Source of the DNA: Apilactobacillus kunkeei
Lineage (GTDB): Bacteria; Bacillota; Bacilli; Lactobacillales; Lactobacillaceae
Reading direction: 5' to 3'
DNA length: 64,000 nt
NCBI RefSeq assembly: GCF_001308195.1
Contig: NZ_JXDF01000017.1
Coordinates: forward strand, 186,001 to 250,000
In this document: positions 8,481 to 18,370 of the stretch, one piece after another
How positions within the stretch are numbered: the first letter of the stretch is position 1
How the letters are laid out: each line of letters opens with the position of its first letter
Translations under genes and position numbers: made by a program
Notes under the pieces: model-generated
What the model was told of the DNA's origin: nothing
The model's input: the letters and a program-made list of their open reading frames with translations, nothing else
Databases searched by the model: none

Positions 8481-9647
8481 TTACTTTAAAGTTTTAATAT
8501 ATCTGTCGATTACTCGACTTGTTGCAAAACCATCATTGTACTTGTTCCAATGGTGATTGAAATTGGTAAAATCTGTTTGTTTATCTTCACTAATTGCTTT
8601 TCTTAAATCATCCAAGGATGTAATTGGGTTTGTAGGTAACCAATTCAATAAATCATCTTGAATCCCTGGATTTTGTTTATATTGGTCTAAATCAAACATA
8701 AAGAACAATAGAGAATGTGCATTAGGCAGTAGTGAATAATCAAAAGCAACTGATGAATAGTCAGTTACCAAGGTATCAGTTACAGCCAACAAATCTGTGG
8801 TTGATAATTGATTTGAAAACATCACGTTTGGATTCTTTGATTCCTTTTGCAATTTTTCTTCTAAGTCCTTTAGAAGTGGGTGTAGTTTTACGACTACCAT
8901 TGCATTAGGATCATTTGATAAGGCCTTAATAACACCCTTAGGTGGATTAAATGACCTTCCCTCATCACGATATGTTGGTGCGTATAGGATTACTCGTTTG
9001 TCCTTTAATTGGGGAGCAAAACTATAAACACGTCTTCTGGCAATATTCTGCCATTTTTCCTTAAATAATCTATCAGATCTTGGATAACCAATCATCTTCA
9101 TTTTATCAAAGGAAACATGATAACTGTTCTCAAACACATGCCCCATTGTTTCGGAAGCAACAACGTATTCATCAAAGCTGTTATAAACCTTTTGAAAACG
9201 ACGTTTGTCGGAAGCACTTCTATCCTTAGTAGAAGCATCTTCCCAGCCAAACTTCTTAATTGCTCCGTTGGCATGCCATAATTGAACAACCTTTAAATCC
9301 TTTGGATGGGCAATGCCCCCCATGAATGGAAAGTAATTGTCACAAAAGACAACGTTACTTGCCATTATCTTTGGAATTAAATCAAATATTAATTTGAAAC
9401 CATCCCTAAATAAGACGGTCTTAATTCCATATGCAGCTAAATCAGTCGCAGCTGCTTCGCTTGATGATTCATAATATACATATAGCCTTTTATTTTTTGG
9501 CAATCGACGAGCCATCGATTTAATTAATCCAAGATTATTATCAAAGCTCATTATGTAAATTACATTCTCTTTTTTTCTGAAATAAAATAGTAAAGATACT
9601 ATCTTAATTAAAAATATATACATAACCTTCAAAACAGATCCCACCAT
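8481..9647 (-). CDS. CDP-glycerol glycerophosphotransferase family protein (divergent)
   Basis: A second TagB/TagF family enzyme, 388 residues, first gene of the block. It has an N-terminal hydrophobic segment (about 5-22) for membrane attachment, WHANGAIKKFG near 126 in place of WHGTPLK, and VTDYSSVAFDYSLL near 296. The different motif wording compared with its neighbour suggests a distinct step, perhaps the TagB-like priming transfer, but that is inference. It has its own extended -10 promoter immediately upstream. Confidence 0.88.
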   Translation of the reverse strand: MVGSVLKVMYIFLIKIVSLLFYFRKKENVIYIMSFDNNLGLIKSMARRLPKNKRLYVYYESSSEAAATDLAAYGIKTVLFRDGFKLIFDLIPKIMASNVVFCDNYFPFMGGIAHPKDLKVVQLWHANGAIKKFGWEDASTKDRSASDKRRFQKVYNSFDEYVVASETMGHVFENSYHVSFDKMKMIGYPRSDRLFKEKWQNIARRRVYSFAPQLKDKRVILYAPTYRDEGRSFNPPKGVIKALSNDPNAMVVVKLHPLLKDLEEKLQKESKNPNVMFSNQLSTTDLLAVTDTLVTDYSSVAFDYSLLPNAHSLLFFMFDLDQYKQNPGIQDDLLNWLPTNPITSLDDLRKAISEDKQTDFTNFNHHWNKYNDGFATSRVIDRYIKTLK

Positions 9648-9674
9648 ATTTAAAAACTATCACACAATCCAGTA

Positions 9675-9683
9675 TTATATCAC
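9675..9683 (-). promoter_or_regulatory. Extended -10 promoter of the teichoic-acid block
   Basis: Minus-strand TGATATAAT, a perfect extended -10, 28 bases upstream of the first gene start; no good -35. It lies in the 65-base gap after the YitT gene. Confidence 0.7.
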
Positions 9684-9712
9684 ACTTAATGTATAAAAAT
9701 TATTACATTTAA

Positions 9713-10600
9713 CTATTCAACCTTGTGTTCATAGAAATGCCCCATAATAGTAGATGCTTCAGTCACACTTGCAAATGCGTGTTCATCCGATTCATCTAAA
9801 GCTTCCTGTAACTCAGATAGTTCATATCTTGAAATGGTCGTAAATAGAATTGTTTTTTCATCATGCTTGTACGCACCCTCAGCACCGTGAATGATGGTAA
9901 TTCCACGTGGAATGTGGTTTTGAATACTATCAATCACCGTCTTTGGATGATCGGTTACAACCAACACCTGCATTCTTTGTTGACGGGTGTAGGCAAAGTC
10001 GATTGCCTTAGCATTTACCACGATACCAATTGCTGAGTAGAATGCATATGGCCATCCATACGTAAATCCAGCCGCGGTAATAATGAAGATATTGAAAGCA
10101 ATGTTAATCGTTCCAATACTCCTCCCCGTCTTTCTTCTGATAACGATTCCTAAAATGTCCAATCCACCTGTAGAAATCTCGTTTTTCAAACTCATCCCAG
10201 TTCCAAAACCATTAACTACACCACCAAAGATGGCACAAATCATTGGATCATTGGTTAAATACACCGGATGCAATGACTTAATCATAAAACTGGCTAGAAA
10301 GACAGTTAAGATGGTAAAGCAAGTAAATTGATGACCGATTTGTTTCCAGGCCAGTATAAAAAATGGAATATTTAATACAAATAAACCAATCGAAGGAGAA
10401 ATGGAGAATGGTAAAAATCTCCCGGATAAAGTATTAATCAACTGTGATAAACCAGTGAATCCAGATGAGTAGATTTTACCTGGTGTCCAGAAAAAATTCA
10501 TGGCAATTGATACCATGATTCCGTACATAAAAGCAGTTGATGCTTTCGCTAAGTATTGATGTCGTCTTAAAATCCTTTGAACATCGTCCATAAGTTTCAT
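9713..10600 (-). CDS. YitT family membrane protein
   Basis: YitT/DUF161 family: an N-terminal membrane part with five or so hydrophobic helices (about 20-190) and a C-terminal soluble DUF2179 domain (about 205-290, including IHGAEGAYKHDEKTILFTTISRYEL). The glycine-rich loop FGGVVNGFGTGMSLKNEISTGGLD is characteristic. The family's transport substrate is unknown. The length of 295 residues is normal. It sits alone between aspS and the teichoic-acid block, with an extended -10 promoter of its own. Confidence 0.9.
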   Translation of the reverse strand: MKLMDDVQRILRRHQYLAKASTAFMYGIMVSIAMNFFWTPGKIYSSGFTGLSQLINTLSGRFLPFSISPSIGLFVLNIPFFILAWKQIGHQFTCFTILTVFLASFMIKSLHPVYLTNDPMICAIFGGVVNGFGTGMSLKNEISTGGLDILGIVIRRKTGRSIGTINIAFNIFIITAAGFTYGWPYAFYSAIGIVVNAKAIDFAYTRQQRMQVLVVTDHPKTVIDSIQNHIPRGITIIHGAEGAYKHDEKTILFTTISRYELSELQEALDESDEHAFASVTEASTIMGHFYEHKVE

Positions 10601-10623
10601 AACCTCTCATTTAATATGAAAAT

Positions 10624-10632
10624 AGTATAACA
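10624..10632 (-). promoter_or_regulatory. Extended -10 promoter of the YitT gene
   Basis: Minus-strand TGTTATACT about 24 bases upstream of the ATG at 10600. No clear -35 element. Confidence 0.6.
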
Positions 10633-10644
10633 TAAATACGGATT

Positions 10645-10676
10645 AAAAAAAGACTTCCATAATGGAAGTCTTTCTT
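10645..10676 (-). terminator. Terminator of the hisS-aspS operon
   Basis: Minus-strand AGACTTCCATTATGGAAGTCT hairpin (arms AGACTTCCA/TGGAAGTCT) followed by seven T, directly after the aspS stop. Confidence 0.92.
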
Positions 10677-10681
10677 TATTA

Positions 10682-12463
10682 TTAAGCTTCTGGTTCGTCT
10701 TCAGCTTCTAGTCCTAAGTCATCTAATTGTTTCATAGAAACAGGTGCTGGAGCGTTAGTCATTGGTTCAGTAGCCTTTGAATTCTTAGGGAATGCAATAA
10801 CATCTCTAATGTTTTCAGTTTGTGCTAATAATCTAGCAAAACGGTCTAAACCGATAGCTAAACCACCATGAGGTGGGAAACCGTAGTCTAAGGCGTCTAG
10901 GAAGTAACCAAATTGTTCTTGGGCACTTTCTCTAGTAAAGCCTAAGGCCTTTAACATCTTTAATTGTAGTTCCTTAGTATGGATACGGATTGATCCACCA
11001 CCAAGTTCAAGACCATTCAAGATAATGTCGTAACTTTGAGCGTGAGCCTTGTGAGGATCTTCGCCGTCGTTTAGGTAATGTTCATCACCTTCGTTAGGCA
11101 TTGTGAATGGATGGTGAGCTGGAACCCATCTGTCGATACCTTCGTCGTAGTCAAATAATGGCCAGTCAACAACCCATAAGAAGTCAAAGACGTCAGATGG
11201 AATCATGTCTTGTTCCTTAGCGATTGCACATCTTAGGTACCCTAATGTGTCAGCAACAACCTTGTCTCTGTCAGCAGCGAATAGTAATAAGTCGCCTGAC
11301 TTAGCTTCAGTAGCTGCAAGCATTTGGTCAACAACATTTTGGTCATCAAAGAACTTAGCGATTGGTCCAGTTAAACCATCATCAGTAACCTTCATCCAAG
11401 CAAGGCCCTTGGCACCAAATCTTTCTACGTATTCAGCATACTTATCAATGTCTTTTCTTGAGTACTTGTCAGCACCGCCAGGAACGGCAATTGCTTTTAC
11501 CTTACCGCCGTTTTCGATTGCGCCACTAAATACCTTGAAGTTAACATCTTTAACTATGTCTGATAGATCCTTTAGCTCCATACCAAATCTAACATCTGGT
11601 TGGTCGGTACCAAAGCGATCCATTGATTCTTGCCAAGTAATGCGCTTGAATGGAGCCTTGATATCGATGTTTAAAGTATCCTTCATTACCTTAACGATTA
11701 AACCTTCAGTTAGGTCTTGGATATCTTCAGCATTTAAGAATGAAGTTTCCATATCGATTTGGGTAAATTCTGGTTGTCTGTCACCACGTAGGTCTTCATC
11801 ACGGAAACAACGAGCAATTTGGTAGTAACGGTCAAAACCTGAACCCATCAATAATTGCTTAAATAATTGTGGTGATTGTGGTAGTGCGTAGAATGAACCA
11901 TGGTAAAGTCTTGAAGGAACAAGGTAATCACGAGCACCTTCTGGAGTTGAAACTGTTAAGTTAGGAGTTTCAATGTCGATAAAGCCATTGTTGTTAAAGT
12001 ATTCGTGAACTGCTTGAGTAATCTTACTTCTTAAGATAATTCCACGTTGTACTTCTGGACGTCTTAAGTCTAAGTATCTGTACTTCAACTTAGTTTCTTC
12101 TGAAGCTGTGATGTTGTCCTTAATATCGAATGGAGGGTTTTCAGACTTATTTAAGATTTTTACTTCTGAAACAGCAATTTCAATCTTACCAGTGTTAATG
12201 TCTGGGTTAACTTCCTTTTCACTTCTGGCAACTACAGTTCCCTTTACTTCGATTACATATTCATTTCTTAATTGATCAGCGATTGCCAATGCATCAGCAC
12301 TGTTCTTGTCACTAAATACTAGTTGGACAATTCCTTTACGGTCTCTTAAGTCAACGAAGATTAATTTACCTAAGTCACGACGTTTGGCAACCCATCCGTC
12401 TAAGCATACTTCTTGGTTTAAGTAGCTTTCGTCTACTAAACCACAATAAGTTGTTCGGTTCAT
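10682..12463 (-). CDS. aspS: Aspartyl-tRNA synthetase
   Basis: Class II aminoacyl-tRNA synthetase that charges tRNA-Asp. The 593 residues include an N-terminal anticodon-binding OB fold (1-105), the catalytic core with motif 2 around [16 protein letters not shown], the bacterial GAD insertion domain in the middle, and motif 3 at GLAIGLDRF. It ends in an acidic tail (EAEDEPEA). It lies 23 bases downstream of hisS, so both synthetases share the T-box leader upstream of hisS. Confidence 0.98.
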   Translation of the reverse strand: MNRTTYCGLVDESYLNQEVCLDGWVAKRRDLGKLIFVDLRDRKGIVQLVFSDKNSADALAIADQLRNEYVIEVKGTVVARSEKEVNPDINTGKIEIAVSEVKILNKSENPPFDIKDNITASEETKLKYRYLDLRRPEVQRGIILRSKITQAVHEYFNNNGFIDIETPNLTVSTPEGARDYLVPSRLYHGSFYALPQSPQLFKQLLMGSGFDRYYQIARCFRDEDLRGDRQPEFTQIDMETSFLNAEDIQDLTEGLIVKVMKDTLNIDIKAPFKRITWQESMDRFGTDQPDVRFGMELKDLSDIVKDVNFKVFSGAIENGGKVKAIAVPGGADKYSRKDIDKYAEYVERFGAKGLAWMKVTDDGLTGPIAKFFDDQNVVDQMLAATEAKSGDLLLFAADRDKVVADTLGYLRCAIAKEQDMIPSDVFDFLWVVDWPLFDYDEGIDRWVPAHHPFTMPNEGDEHYLNDGEDPHKAHAQSYDIILNGLELGGGSIRIHTKELQLKMLKALGFTRESAQEQFGYFLDALDYGFPPHGGLAIGLDRFARLLAQTENIRDVIAFPKNSKATEPMTNAPAPVSMKQLDDLGLEAEDEPEA

Positions 12464-12486
12464 AATATCTCTCCTAATCTTATTCT

Positions 12487-13776
12487 TTATTTAAAGTTCT
12501 TTGAAATTAATTCTGCAAAGTTATCTTTTACTTCATTAATATCTACAGTAACTTCGTTTCCATCAGCCATGTTCTTAACATGAATGGTGCTTGATTCTAG
12601 TTCTTTATCACCTAATGTTAAGGTAAACTTAGCATCAAGCTTATCGGCACTCTTGAATTGTGCCTTTGGCTTACGTGCTAAGTAATCTTTATCAGCCTTA
12701 AAGTCTTGCTTTCTTAAAGCTTGAACAACCTTAAGTGCTTCAACACTAGCATCGTCACCAATTCCAACTACATAGGCGTCTAAACCAAATGTATCTGGGA
12801 ATTGGAAGTTCTTTGAATCCATAAGTAGTAGTAATCTTTCTACCCCTAGACCAAATCCAACACCTGGCATTTGAGGACCACCTAGTTCTTCAACTAAGCC
12901 ATCGTATCTACCACCGGCACAAATTGTAGTGTAGCCTTCACCTAATTCCTTAGCGTTGGCCATGATTTCAAAGATTGTGTGGTTGTAGTAGTCCAATCCA
13001 CGAACCATAGTGTGATCAACATCGTATTTGATGCCTAAATCATCCAATAGTCTAGTTACCTTATCGAAATGCTTTTGAGCATCATCAGTTAGGTAATCTA
13101 GAATTGATGGAGCACCATCAACGATTAGTTGGTCTTCTGGTGCCTTACTATCTAGAACACGTAATGGATTCTTGTGTAGACGTTCCTTAGAATCATCACT
13201 TAGTTCTTCAAAGTGTGGTTCCAAGTAGTCAATCAATGCTTGACGGTAGTCAGCACGAGTTTGCTTATCACCTAAAGTGTTAATAGCCACTCTTAAGTCA
13301 TCAATTCCTAGATTTTGTAGGTAGTTAACGGCCATTGAAATAACTTCAACATCTAATTCTGGTGATTCACTACCGAATGCTTCAACACCGATTTGGTGGA
13401 ATTGACGTTGACGACCAGATTGAGGACGTTCGTATCTAAACATAGGTCCCATGTAATACATCTTAACTGGCTTAGGTGTGTCTGGACCGTATAGTTTATT
13501 TTCAACAAACGCTCTAACTACCCCAGCAGTTCCTTCTGGTCTTAATGTAATATGACGATCTCCCTTATCGTGAAAGTCATACATTTCTTTTGTAACAATA
13601 TCTGAAGTTTCTCCTGATGTTCTTGAGAAAACATCGAAGCTTTCAAACATTGGTGTTCTTATTTCTTGATAACGATAAGCCGCAAACAACTTTCTAGCTG
13701 TTTCTTCAACAAATTGCCATTTTTCAGAAGTTCCTGGCAAAATATCTGCGGTTCCTTTTGGACGTTGATATCGCAT
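12487..13776 (-). CDS. hisS: Histidyl-tRNA synthetase
   Basis: Class II synthetase that charges tRNA-His. The start [14 protein letters not shown], motif [12 protein letters not shown], motif 2 [16 protein letters not shown], the histidine-binding AGGRYDGL and motif 3 GLGVERL are all present, followed by the anticodon-binding domain. I start at the ATG at 13776, with GGAGG 7 bases upstream, giving 429 residues. The frame stays open to 13836, but that part overlaps the T-box terminator and is not coding. Confidence 0.98.
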   Translation of the reverse strand: MRYQRPKGTADILPGTSEKWQFVEETARKLFAAYRYQEIRTPMFESFDVFSRTSGETSDIVTKEMYDFHDKGDRHITLRPEGTAGVVRAFVENKLYGPDTPKPVKMYYMGPMFRYERPQSGRQRQFHQIGVEAFGSESPELDVEVISMAVNYLQNLGIDDLRVAINTLGDKQTRADYRQALIDYLEPHFEELSDDSKERLHKNPLRVLDSKAPEDQLIVDGAPSILDYLTDDAQKHFDKVTRLLDDLGIKYDVDHTMVRGLDYYNHTIFEIMANAKELGEGYTTICAGGRYDGLVEELGGPQMPGVGFGLGVERLLLLMDSKNFQFPDTFGLDAYVVGIGDDASVEALKVVQALRKQDFKADKDYLARKPKAQFKSADKLDAKFTLTLGDKELESSTIHVKNMADGNEVTVDINEVKDNFAELISKNFK

Positions 13777-13800
13777 GATAATCCCTCCGCAAACTTTAAT

Positions 13801-14036
13801 AACTGAATAAAAAAGCCCCTGTCTAAATAAAATCATTTAGACAAGGGCGCAAAAAGCACGGTACCACCTTTTTTTAACTCTTATGTAACGTATAATTACG
13901 AATGGCTTAGCCATTAGCCTCAAAAGTGTCTTTCCAGGATTTCTTTCGTCGTTATTTCACCAAACTAACGCTCTCTTATACCTAAGAAAATTCCGTACTC
14001 TTCTTTTTTCATCAGCGAGTATTCTATTCATGTTTT
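13801..14036 (-). promoter_or_regulatory. T-box riboswitch controlling hisS-aspS
   Basis: Minus-strand leader with stem I elements (AGAGTACGG and AGAGAGCG), a specifier region GAAAGACACTTTTGAGG, the T-box proper AAGGTGGTACCGTG at about 13855-13872 and a terminator at 13815-13848. Aligned to the layout I know from B. subtilis glyQS (GAAAGGCATTCTTGAG), the specifier codon is GAC (Asp), and the following bases make an overlapping CAC (His). The variable base of TGGN is T, which can wobble with G73 of tRNA-Asp. Uncharged tRNA would stabilise the antiterminator and switch on both synthetase genes. Confidence 0.93.
13810..13850 (-). terminator. Intrinsic terminator of the T-box
   Basis: Minus-strand GCCCTTGTCTAAAT pairs with ATTTAGACAGGGGC around GATTTT, followed by six T. 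The 5' arm overlaps the region that must pair with the T-box in the antiterminator. Confidence 0.93.
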
Positions 14037-14065
14037 AGATTAATGTAATTTACTTAAAAAGTCAA
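14037..14065 (-). promoter_or_regulatory. Promoter of the T-box hisS-aspS operon
   Basis: Minus-strand TTGACT, 17 bases, TAATCT. It gives a leader of about 250 bases before hisS. Confidence 0.82.
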
Positions 14066-14078
14066 GAACTCACATATT

Positions 14079-14106
14079 TTGCTTCATTCTAAATCCATTG
14101 TAGAAT
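14079..14106 (+). promoter_or_regulatory. Probable promoter of the fructosamine-kinase-like gene
   Basis: TTGCTT, 16 bases, TAGAAT. The predicted transcript would start almost at the GAGGTG ribosome site, so the leader is very short; the elements overlap nothing from the divergent hisS promoter. Confidence 0.5.
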
Positions 14107-14124
14107 GGAATCGAGGTGATATAT

Positions 14125-14973
14125 ATGAAGCAATTAACACAAGATTGGCTTGAACAATTACCAATTAAAAACGTAACTAAACTAACCCCTGTCTCGGGTG
14201 GTGATATCAATGATTCATATGAAATCATTGCTGATAACAAAAAATACTTTATGAAAGTCCAACCCAATAAAGGAAAGGAATTCTTCGAACACGAAGTCGA
14301 AGGAATCAAACTGATTGGTCAATACGCGACCGTTCCAACCATTATTGACTATGGTGAAATTGATGGTGATGGCTTTCTAATTCAAAAATGGATGAACCTA
14401 TCACCATTTGGTGATCAATATCAATTAGGTCAAATGTTGGCTAACGTTCATAAGCACCACAATGACCGTTTTGGTCTAGACAAGGACTTTAAACTAGGTC
14501 GTGTGCCAAAGACGAACACATGGCAAGATAATTGGACCGACTTCTTCATCAAACAACGTTTGAATCCTTTAATGGATATGGCCATTAAAAGCCGTGAAAT
14601 TTCCAAAGAAGATTTAAACCACTTCGATAATCTAAAAGAATCTTTCAAAAAGGATATGGATATCCATCATAGTGATGCATCCCTTCTTCATGGTGACCTA
14701 TGGAGTGGGAACTTCTCATTTCTAGAAGACGGCAATCCAATCTTGATTGACCCGGATGTATACTATGGTGACCGTGAATTCGACATTGGTGTGACTACCG
14801 TATTTGGTGGCTTCAATGCCGACTTCTACGAAGGTTACAACGATACCTATCCACTAGACACCGGATGGAAGAGAAGAATTCAATACTATCAATTCTTCTA
14901 CCTACTTGCCCACTACGTCATGTTTGGTGGCGGATATGGATTAGAAGTAAAGAGTATTCTAAGCCAATACTAG
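14125..14973 (+). CDS. Fructosamine kinase family protein
   Basis: Kinase-fold protein of 282 residues in the fructosamine-3-kinase/ketosamine-3-kinase family, which phosphorylates sugars attached to amines so that glycated proteins can be repaired or Amadori products used. The start SGGDINDSYEI with KKYFMKVQ, the catalytic loop HGDLWSGN and the metal-binding DPDVYYGDREFD are diagnostic. GAGGTG lies 6 bases before the ATG at 14125; an in-frame GTG at 14116 overlaps that site. It is convergent with the HAD gene, sharing 4 bases at the stop codons. The true substrate is unknown. Confidence 0.88.
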   Translation: MKQLTQDWLEQLPIKNVTKLTPVSGGDINDSYEIIADNKKYFMKVQPNKGKEFFEHEVEGIKLIGQYATVPTIIDYGEIDGDGFLIQKWMNLSPFGDQYQLGQMLANVHKHHNDRFGLDKDFKLGRVPKTNTWQDNWTDFFIKQRLNPLMDMAIKSREISKEDLNHFDNLKESFKKDMDIHHSDASLLHGDLWSGNFSFLEDGNPILIDPDVYYGDREFDIGVTTVFGGFNADFYEGYNDTYPLDTGWKRRIQYYQFFYLLAHYVMFGGGYGLEVKSILSQY

Positions 14974-15599
14974 TCATTACGATGTAAGAAATCATAATAG
15001 TTGTTGATTGTCATTTCGGGGTTCCCAGTGGAATTAATCATTCCATCTGGATCAAATAAACAGGCTTTGATTCCAGCATTATGAGCGGCGTCAACGTCTA
15101 GCTTTCTGTCACCCATGAACATGCAATCATCACGATTAATATCATTATTTTTAATTAAATAATTAGCCGCTTCTGGATCAGGTTTTCTCTTGAAAGCCTG
15201 ATTTTTTGTCACCATTTCGGTGAAGTAATCCTTTAATCCGGCATCTGCCAACATTGCAATGGAATCATCATCACGGTGAGTTAGTAAAAAGTTTCTCCCG
15301 CCATCGTCGACATTTTGCGCTAACACCTTATCTACATTCATAAAGATGTTGGCGTCTTTGACATTTTGTTTTTCGTATTGGCGATACTTGTCATTAATTG
15401 TGTCTGCATCAATATTGAAATGAGCAGCGTACTTTTGCACACATGTGGCTAGTGAGTGGCGACGCATCACCTGATTGATTTCATAATCGTCAATTTCAAA
15501 CTCGTCAATTCTCATATCAATTAAGGCATCAACAAATGCTTCTACCATAATTGGATATGTATCCATAATTGTTCCATCAAAATCCCAAATTAAATCCAT
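14970..15599 (-). CDS. HAD-superfamily hydrolase (phosphatase-like)
   Basis: Haloacid dehalogenase family protein, 209 residues, with all four motifs: DFDGT at 6-10 (nucleophile D6, acid D8), the threonine in LTHRDDD, the lysine in KRKPDPE and MGDRKLDVDAA. A helical cap follows motif 1. These enzymes usually hydrolyse phosphate monoesters; the substrate cannot be told here. Its stop overlaps the stop of the convergent fructosamine-kinase-like gene by 4 bases. A removal or recycling role for a sugar phosphate made by the neighbour is possible but speculative. Confidence 0.9.
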   Translation of the reverse strand: MDLIWDFDGTIMDTYPIMVEAFVDALIDMRIDEFEIDDYEINQVMRRHSLATCVQKYAAHFNIDADTINDKYRQYEKQNVKDANIFMNVDKVLAQNVDDGGRNFLLTHRDDDSIAMLADAGLKDYFTEMVTKNQAFKRKPDPEAANYLIKNNDINRDDCMFMGDRKLDVDAAHNAGIKACLFDPDGMINSTGNPEMTINNYYDFLHRND

Positions 15600-15616
15600 G
15601 TCTTTCTCCCCTAATT

Positions 15617-15643
15617 AAAAAAGAGCTTTCACAAGCTCTTTTT
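15617..15643 (-). terminator. Terminator after dtd
   Basis: Minus-strand AAAAAGAGCTT / AAGCTCTTTTT hairpin around GTGA with a T run, at the dtd stop. It closes the prmA-rsmE-relA-dtd operon. Confidence 0.88.
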
Positions 15644-16088
15644 ATTTGTTTTCTGTATCAAAAATAATTGTAAACGGACCGTCGTTTTGCAAATCAACTT
15701 GCATGTCTGCGCCAAAACGTCCAGTTTCAACATGATTACCAGCATCCCTTAAAGCTTGGTTAAACTGGTCATACATATCAGATGCAAAATCTGGTTTGCC
15801 CGCCTTGGTGAATGAAGGACGATTACCCTTCTTGGTATCAGCATACAAAGTAAATTGGGATACTGATAATATTTCACCATTAATTGATTGTAAGCTCAAG
15901 TTAGTCTTACCGTCTTCGTCAGCGAAAATGCGTAAGTTACTAATCTTTCGCACTAAATAATCAATATCGTCTTTGGTGTCGCCATCTTTAATACCAACTA
16001 ATAGCAAGTAACCTTGGTTAATTTTACCAACTGGTTCGTTATCAATTGATACGCTCGCATGACTGACTCTTTGAAGTACAACTCGCAT
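15642..16088 (-). CDS. dtd: D-aminoacyl-tRNA deacylase
   Basis: Removes D-amino acids (and glycine) mischarged onto tRNA. Family motifs are the start [16 protein letters not shown], the catalytic [17 protein letters not shown] and the C-terminal NDGPFT, the cross-subunit GP motif that rejects L-amino acids. The length of 148 residues is exact for the family. It lies 10 bases after relA, the standard relA-dtd pair of Firmicutes. Confidence 0.97.
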   Translation of the reverse strand: MRVVLQRVSHASVSIDNEPVGKINQGYLLLVGIKDGDTKDDIDYLVRKISNLRIFADEDGKTNLSLQSINGEILSVSQFTLYADTKKGNRPSFTKAGKPDFASDMYDQFNQALRDAGNHVETGRFGADMQVDLQNDGPFTIIFDTENK

Positions 16089-16098
16089 AATTAGCTCC

Positions 16099-18327
16099 TT
16101 ACATAAATGGTCTTTTTACTACGTAAACATCAGGAATATTCTTCAAGTGGTCAATAATCATATCCAATTGTTCTAGATTACGAACACCTACCTTCAATGA
16201 AATAACGGCAGTCTTATCGTGATCCACTTTTCCTTCAATTGAATTGATTTGTTTGCAAATGGTGCTGACCTTCTTGATAACATCATTTAACAAGTTATTA
16301 CGGTTGTATCCTTGCACTTCGATGTTAGCACTGAATGAAGCATGATTATCTGAAGCGATGTTCCAAGTAACGCTTACCAAACGTTCGTCGTTATCGTTGA
16401 TGTTTGGACAGTCTTTACGGTGAACAGATACCCCACGTCCTTTAGTGATGTATCCAACCACTTCATCACCAGGAACAGGTGAACAACAGTGACTTAGTCG
16501 AACTAATAGGTTGTCAACACCTTCGATTACAATTCCATCAGAAGGTTTCTTGTTCTTATTAGTCTTGTTGACCTCGTCGGTTGTCTTTTCAATTGTTTGG
16601 TGGTTTTCCAAAATATCTTTTTGTTGTTGTTCAATTCTCTTCTTTTCAGCTTCATCTCTGATGCTGGCGGTTAGAATATTAACAATTCCGTTTGGTTGTT
16701 TATTACCAAACCCGATTTCAGCAAACATATCATTAACTTGGTTGTAATATGTTCCCTTGATTGCATCTTCAAGATGTTCTTTGGTCATGATTTCATTAAC
16801 ATCATAACCGGCATCCTTAACCGCTTTGGTCAAGATTTCTCTTCCGGCGTTGACGTTTTTTTCACGATCGCGAGTCTTGAAGTATTGACGAATCTTGTGC
16901 TTAGCACGACTTGTCGATACCAAGCTAATCCAGTCTTGGCTAGGTCCAGCAGAACTGGATGAGGTCATGATTTCAACGATATCACCGGTTTGGATTTGGT
17001 AATCCAATGGTTCGATTTTACCGTTAACACGGGAACCAACTGTGTGATTACCAATATCAGTATGAATTAAGTATGCCATATCCAGTGGACCGGCACCCTT
17101 TGGCAATTCCAAAACATCCCCTTGTGGAGTGAATGCATACACGTGATCACCAAATAGGTCACCCTTTACGCCATCCATAAAATCAGAAGCACTATCGGTA
17201 TCTTCTTGTAGTTCAATAATGCGCTTAAACCAGTTCAAACGATTATTGTCTGAAGATTCCTTAACTTCATCTGTGGCTCCTTCTTTGTAAGCCCAGTGAG
17301 CAGCAACCCCATATTCAGCGATTTGATGCATTTCCTTGGTTCTGATTTGAACTTCCAATGGACGTCCACCAGGTCCAACAACAGTGGTATGCAAGGATTG
17401 GTACATATTAGCCTTAGGCATCGCAATGTAGTCCTTAAAACGACCCGGCATTGGTGACCACTTAGTATGAATAGCACCTAGGACTGCATAACAGTCCTTG
17501 ATGGAATCAACAATGCATCTAACGGCCAATAAGTCATAGATTTGTTCGAATTGTTTCTTCTTAATAACCATCTTGTGGTATACGGAGTATAAGTGCTTAG
17601 GTCTACCATAGACTTCCACATTCTTAAGCCCCATTTGTTTAACTTGTTGGTTCACTTCTTTAACGGCTTCATTAATATATGAAACACGTTCGTCTCGCTT
17701 AGAGTTCATTAAGTGAACAATGCGGTAATATTGTTGTGGGTTAAGGTATCTAAGTGAGATATCTTCTAGTTCCCACTTAATTGTCCCAATCCCCAAACGA
17801 TCGGCAAGTGGTGCGTAAATTTCCAATGTTTCATTAGAAATACGACGTTGCTTTTCTGGTTTTAAATGCTTTAGTGTACGCATGTTATGCAAACGGTCAG
17901 CCAATTTAACAATCATGACACGAATATCCTTACACATTGCTAATAATAGCTTACGGTGGTTTTCGGCCAATTGTTCTTGGTTCGATTTGTACTTAATCTT
18001 ACCAAGCTTGGTAACTCCATCTACAATTAGTTCGATATCGTTACCGAATAATTCAGCGATATCTGATAATTCTGCTCCGGTATCTTCAACAACATCGTGC
18101 AATAGGCCCGCACTAACGGTTTCTGGGTCCATTTTTAATGTTGCTAGAATACTAGCTACTTGAATTGGATGAACAATATAAGGTTCTCCGGATTGTCTAA
18201 ATTGGTCTTTATGACAAATTGACGCAAATTCGTATGCTTTTTTAACAATTCCTACATGTTGTTCATTCATGTAACTGGAAATTTCTTTAAATAAGTCTTC
18301 TTTAGACCAAATCTTATGTTCAGACAT
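16099..18327 (-). CDS. relA: Bifunctional (p)ppGpp synthetase/hydrolase RelA/SpoT
   Basis: Long RSH enzyme controlling the stringent response. Of its 742 residues, the N-terminal HD hydrolase domain has [16 protein letters not shown] and [11 protein letters not shown]; the synthetase domain has [14 protein letters not shown]; then a TGS domain ([12 protein letters not shown]), a zinc-finger-like region with [13 protein letters not shown], and a C-terminal ACT domain. The intact HD residues imply a working hydrolase. I use the ATG at 18327, 8 bases after GAAGG, in preference to an in-frame TTG at 18333. It is downstream of rsmE in the same transcript. Confidence 0.96.
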   Translation of the reverse strand: MSEHKIWSKEDLFKEISSYMNEQHVGIVKKAYEFASICHKDQFRQSGEPYIVHPIQVASILATLKMDPETVSAGLLHDVVEDTGAELSDIAELFGNDIELIVDGVTKLGKIKYKSNQEQLAENHRKLLLAMCKDIRVMIVKLADRLHNMRTLKHLKPEKQRRISNETLEIYAPLADRLGIGTIKWELEDISLRYLNPQQYYRIVHLMNSKRDERVSYINEAVKEVNQQVKQMGLKNVEVYGRPKHLYSVYHKMVIKKKQFEQIYDLLAVRCIVDSIKDCYAVLGAIHTKWSPMPGRFKDYIAMPKANMYQSLHTTVVGPGGRPLEVQIRTKEMHQIAEYGVAAHWAYKEGATDEVKESSDNNRLNWFKRIIELQEDTDSASDFMDGVKGDLFGDHVYAFTPQGDVLELPKGAGPLDMAYLIHTDIGNHTVGSRVNGKIEPLDYQIQTGDIVEIMTSSSSAGPSQDWISLVSTSRAKHKIRQYFKTRDREKNVNAGREILTKAVKDAGYDVNEIMTKEHLEDAIKGTYYNQVNDMFAEIGFGNKQPNGIVNILTASIRDEAEKKRIEQQQKDILENHQTIEKTTDEVNKTNKNKKPSDGIVIEGVDNLLVRLSHCCSPVPGDEVVGYITKGRGVSVHRKDCPNINDNDERLVSVTWNIASDNHASFSANIEVQGYNRNNLLNDVIKKVSTICKQINSIEGKVDHDKTAVISLKVGVRNLEQLDMIIDHLKNIPDVYVVKRPFM

Positions 18328-18370
18328 TTCCAAAACCTTCTTCCAATCATTTATTTTCTATATTCTATCA

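Noticed and set aside
11205-11825. Plus-strand open frame of 206 codons inside aspS
   Set aside because: It is a shadow of aspS on the opposite strand, with no ribosome site and a serine/leucine-rich composition typical of antisense frames.
13777-13836. Upstream extension of hisS
   Set aside because: It would run through the T-box terminator; the ATG at 13776 has GGAGG at the right distance.
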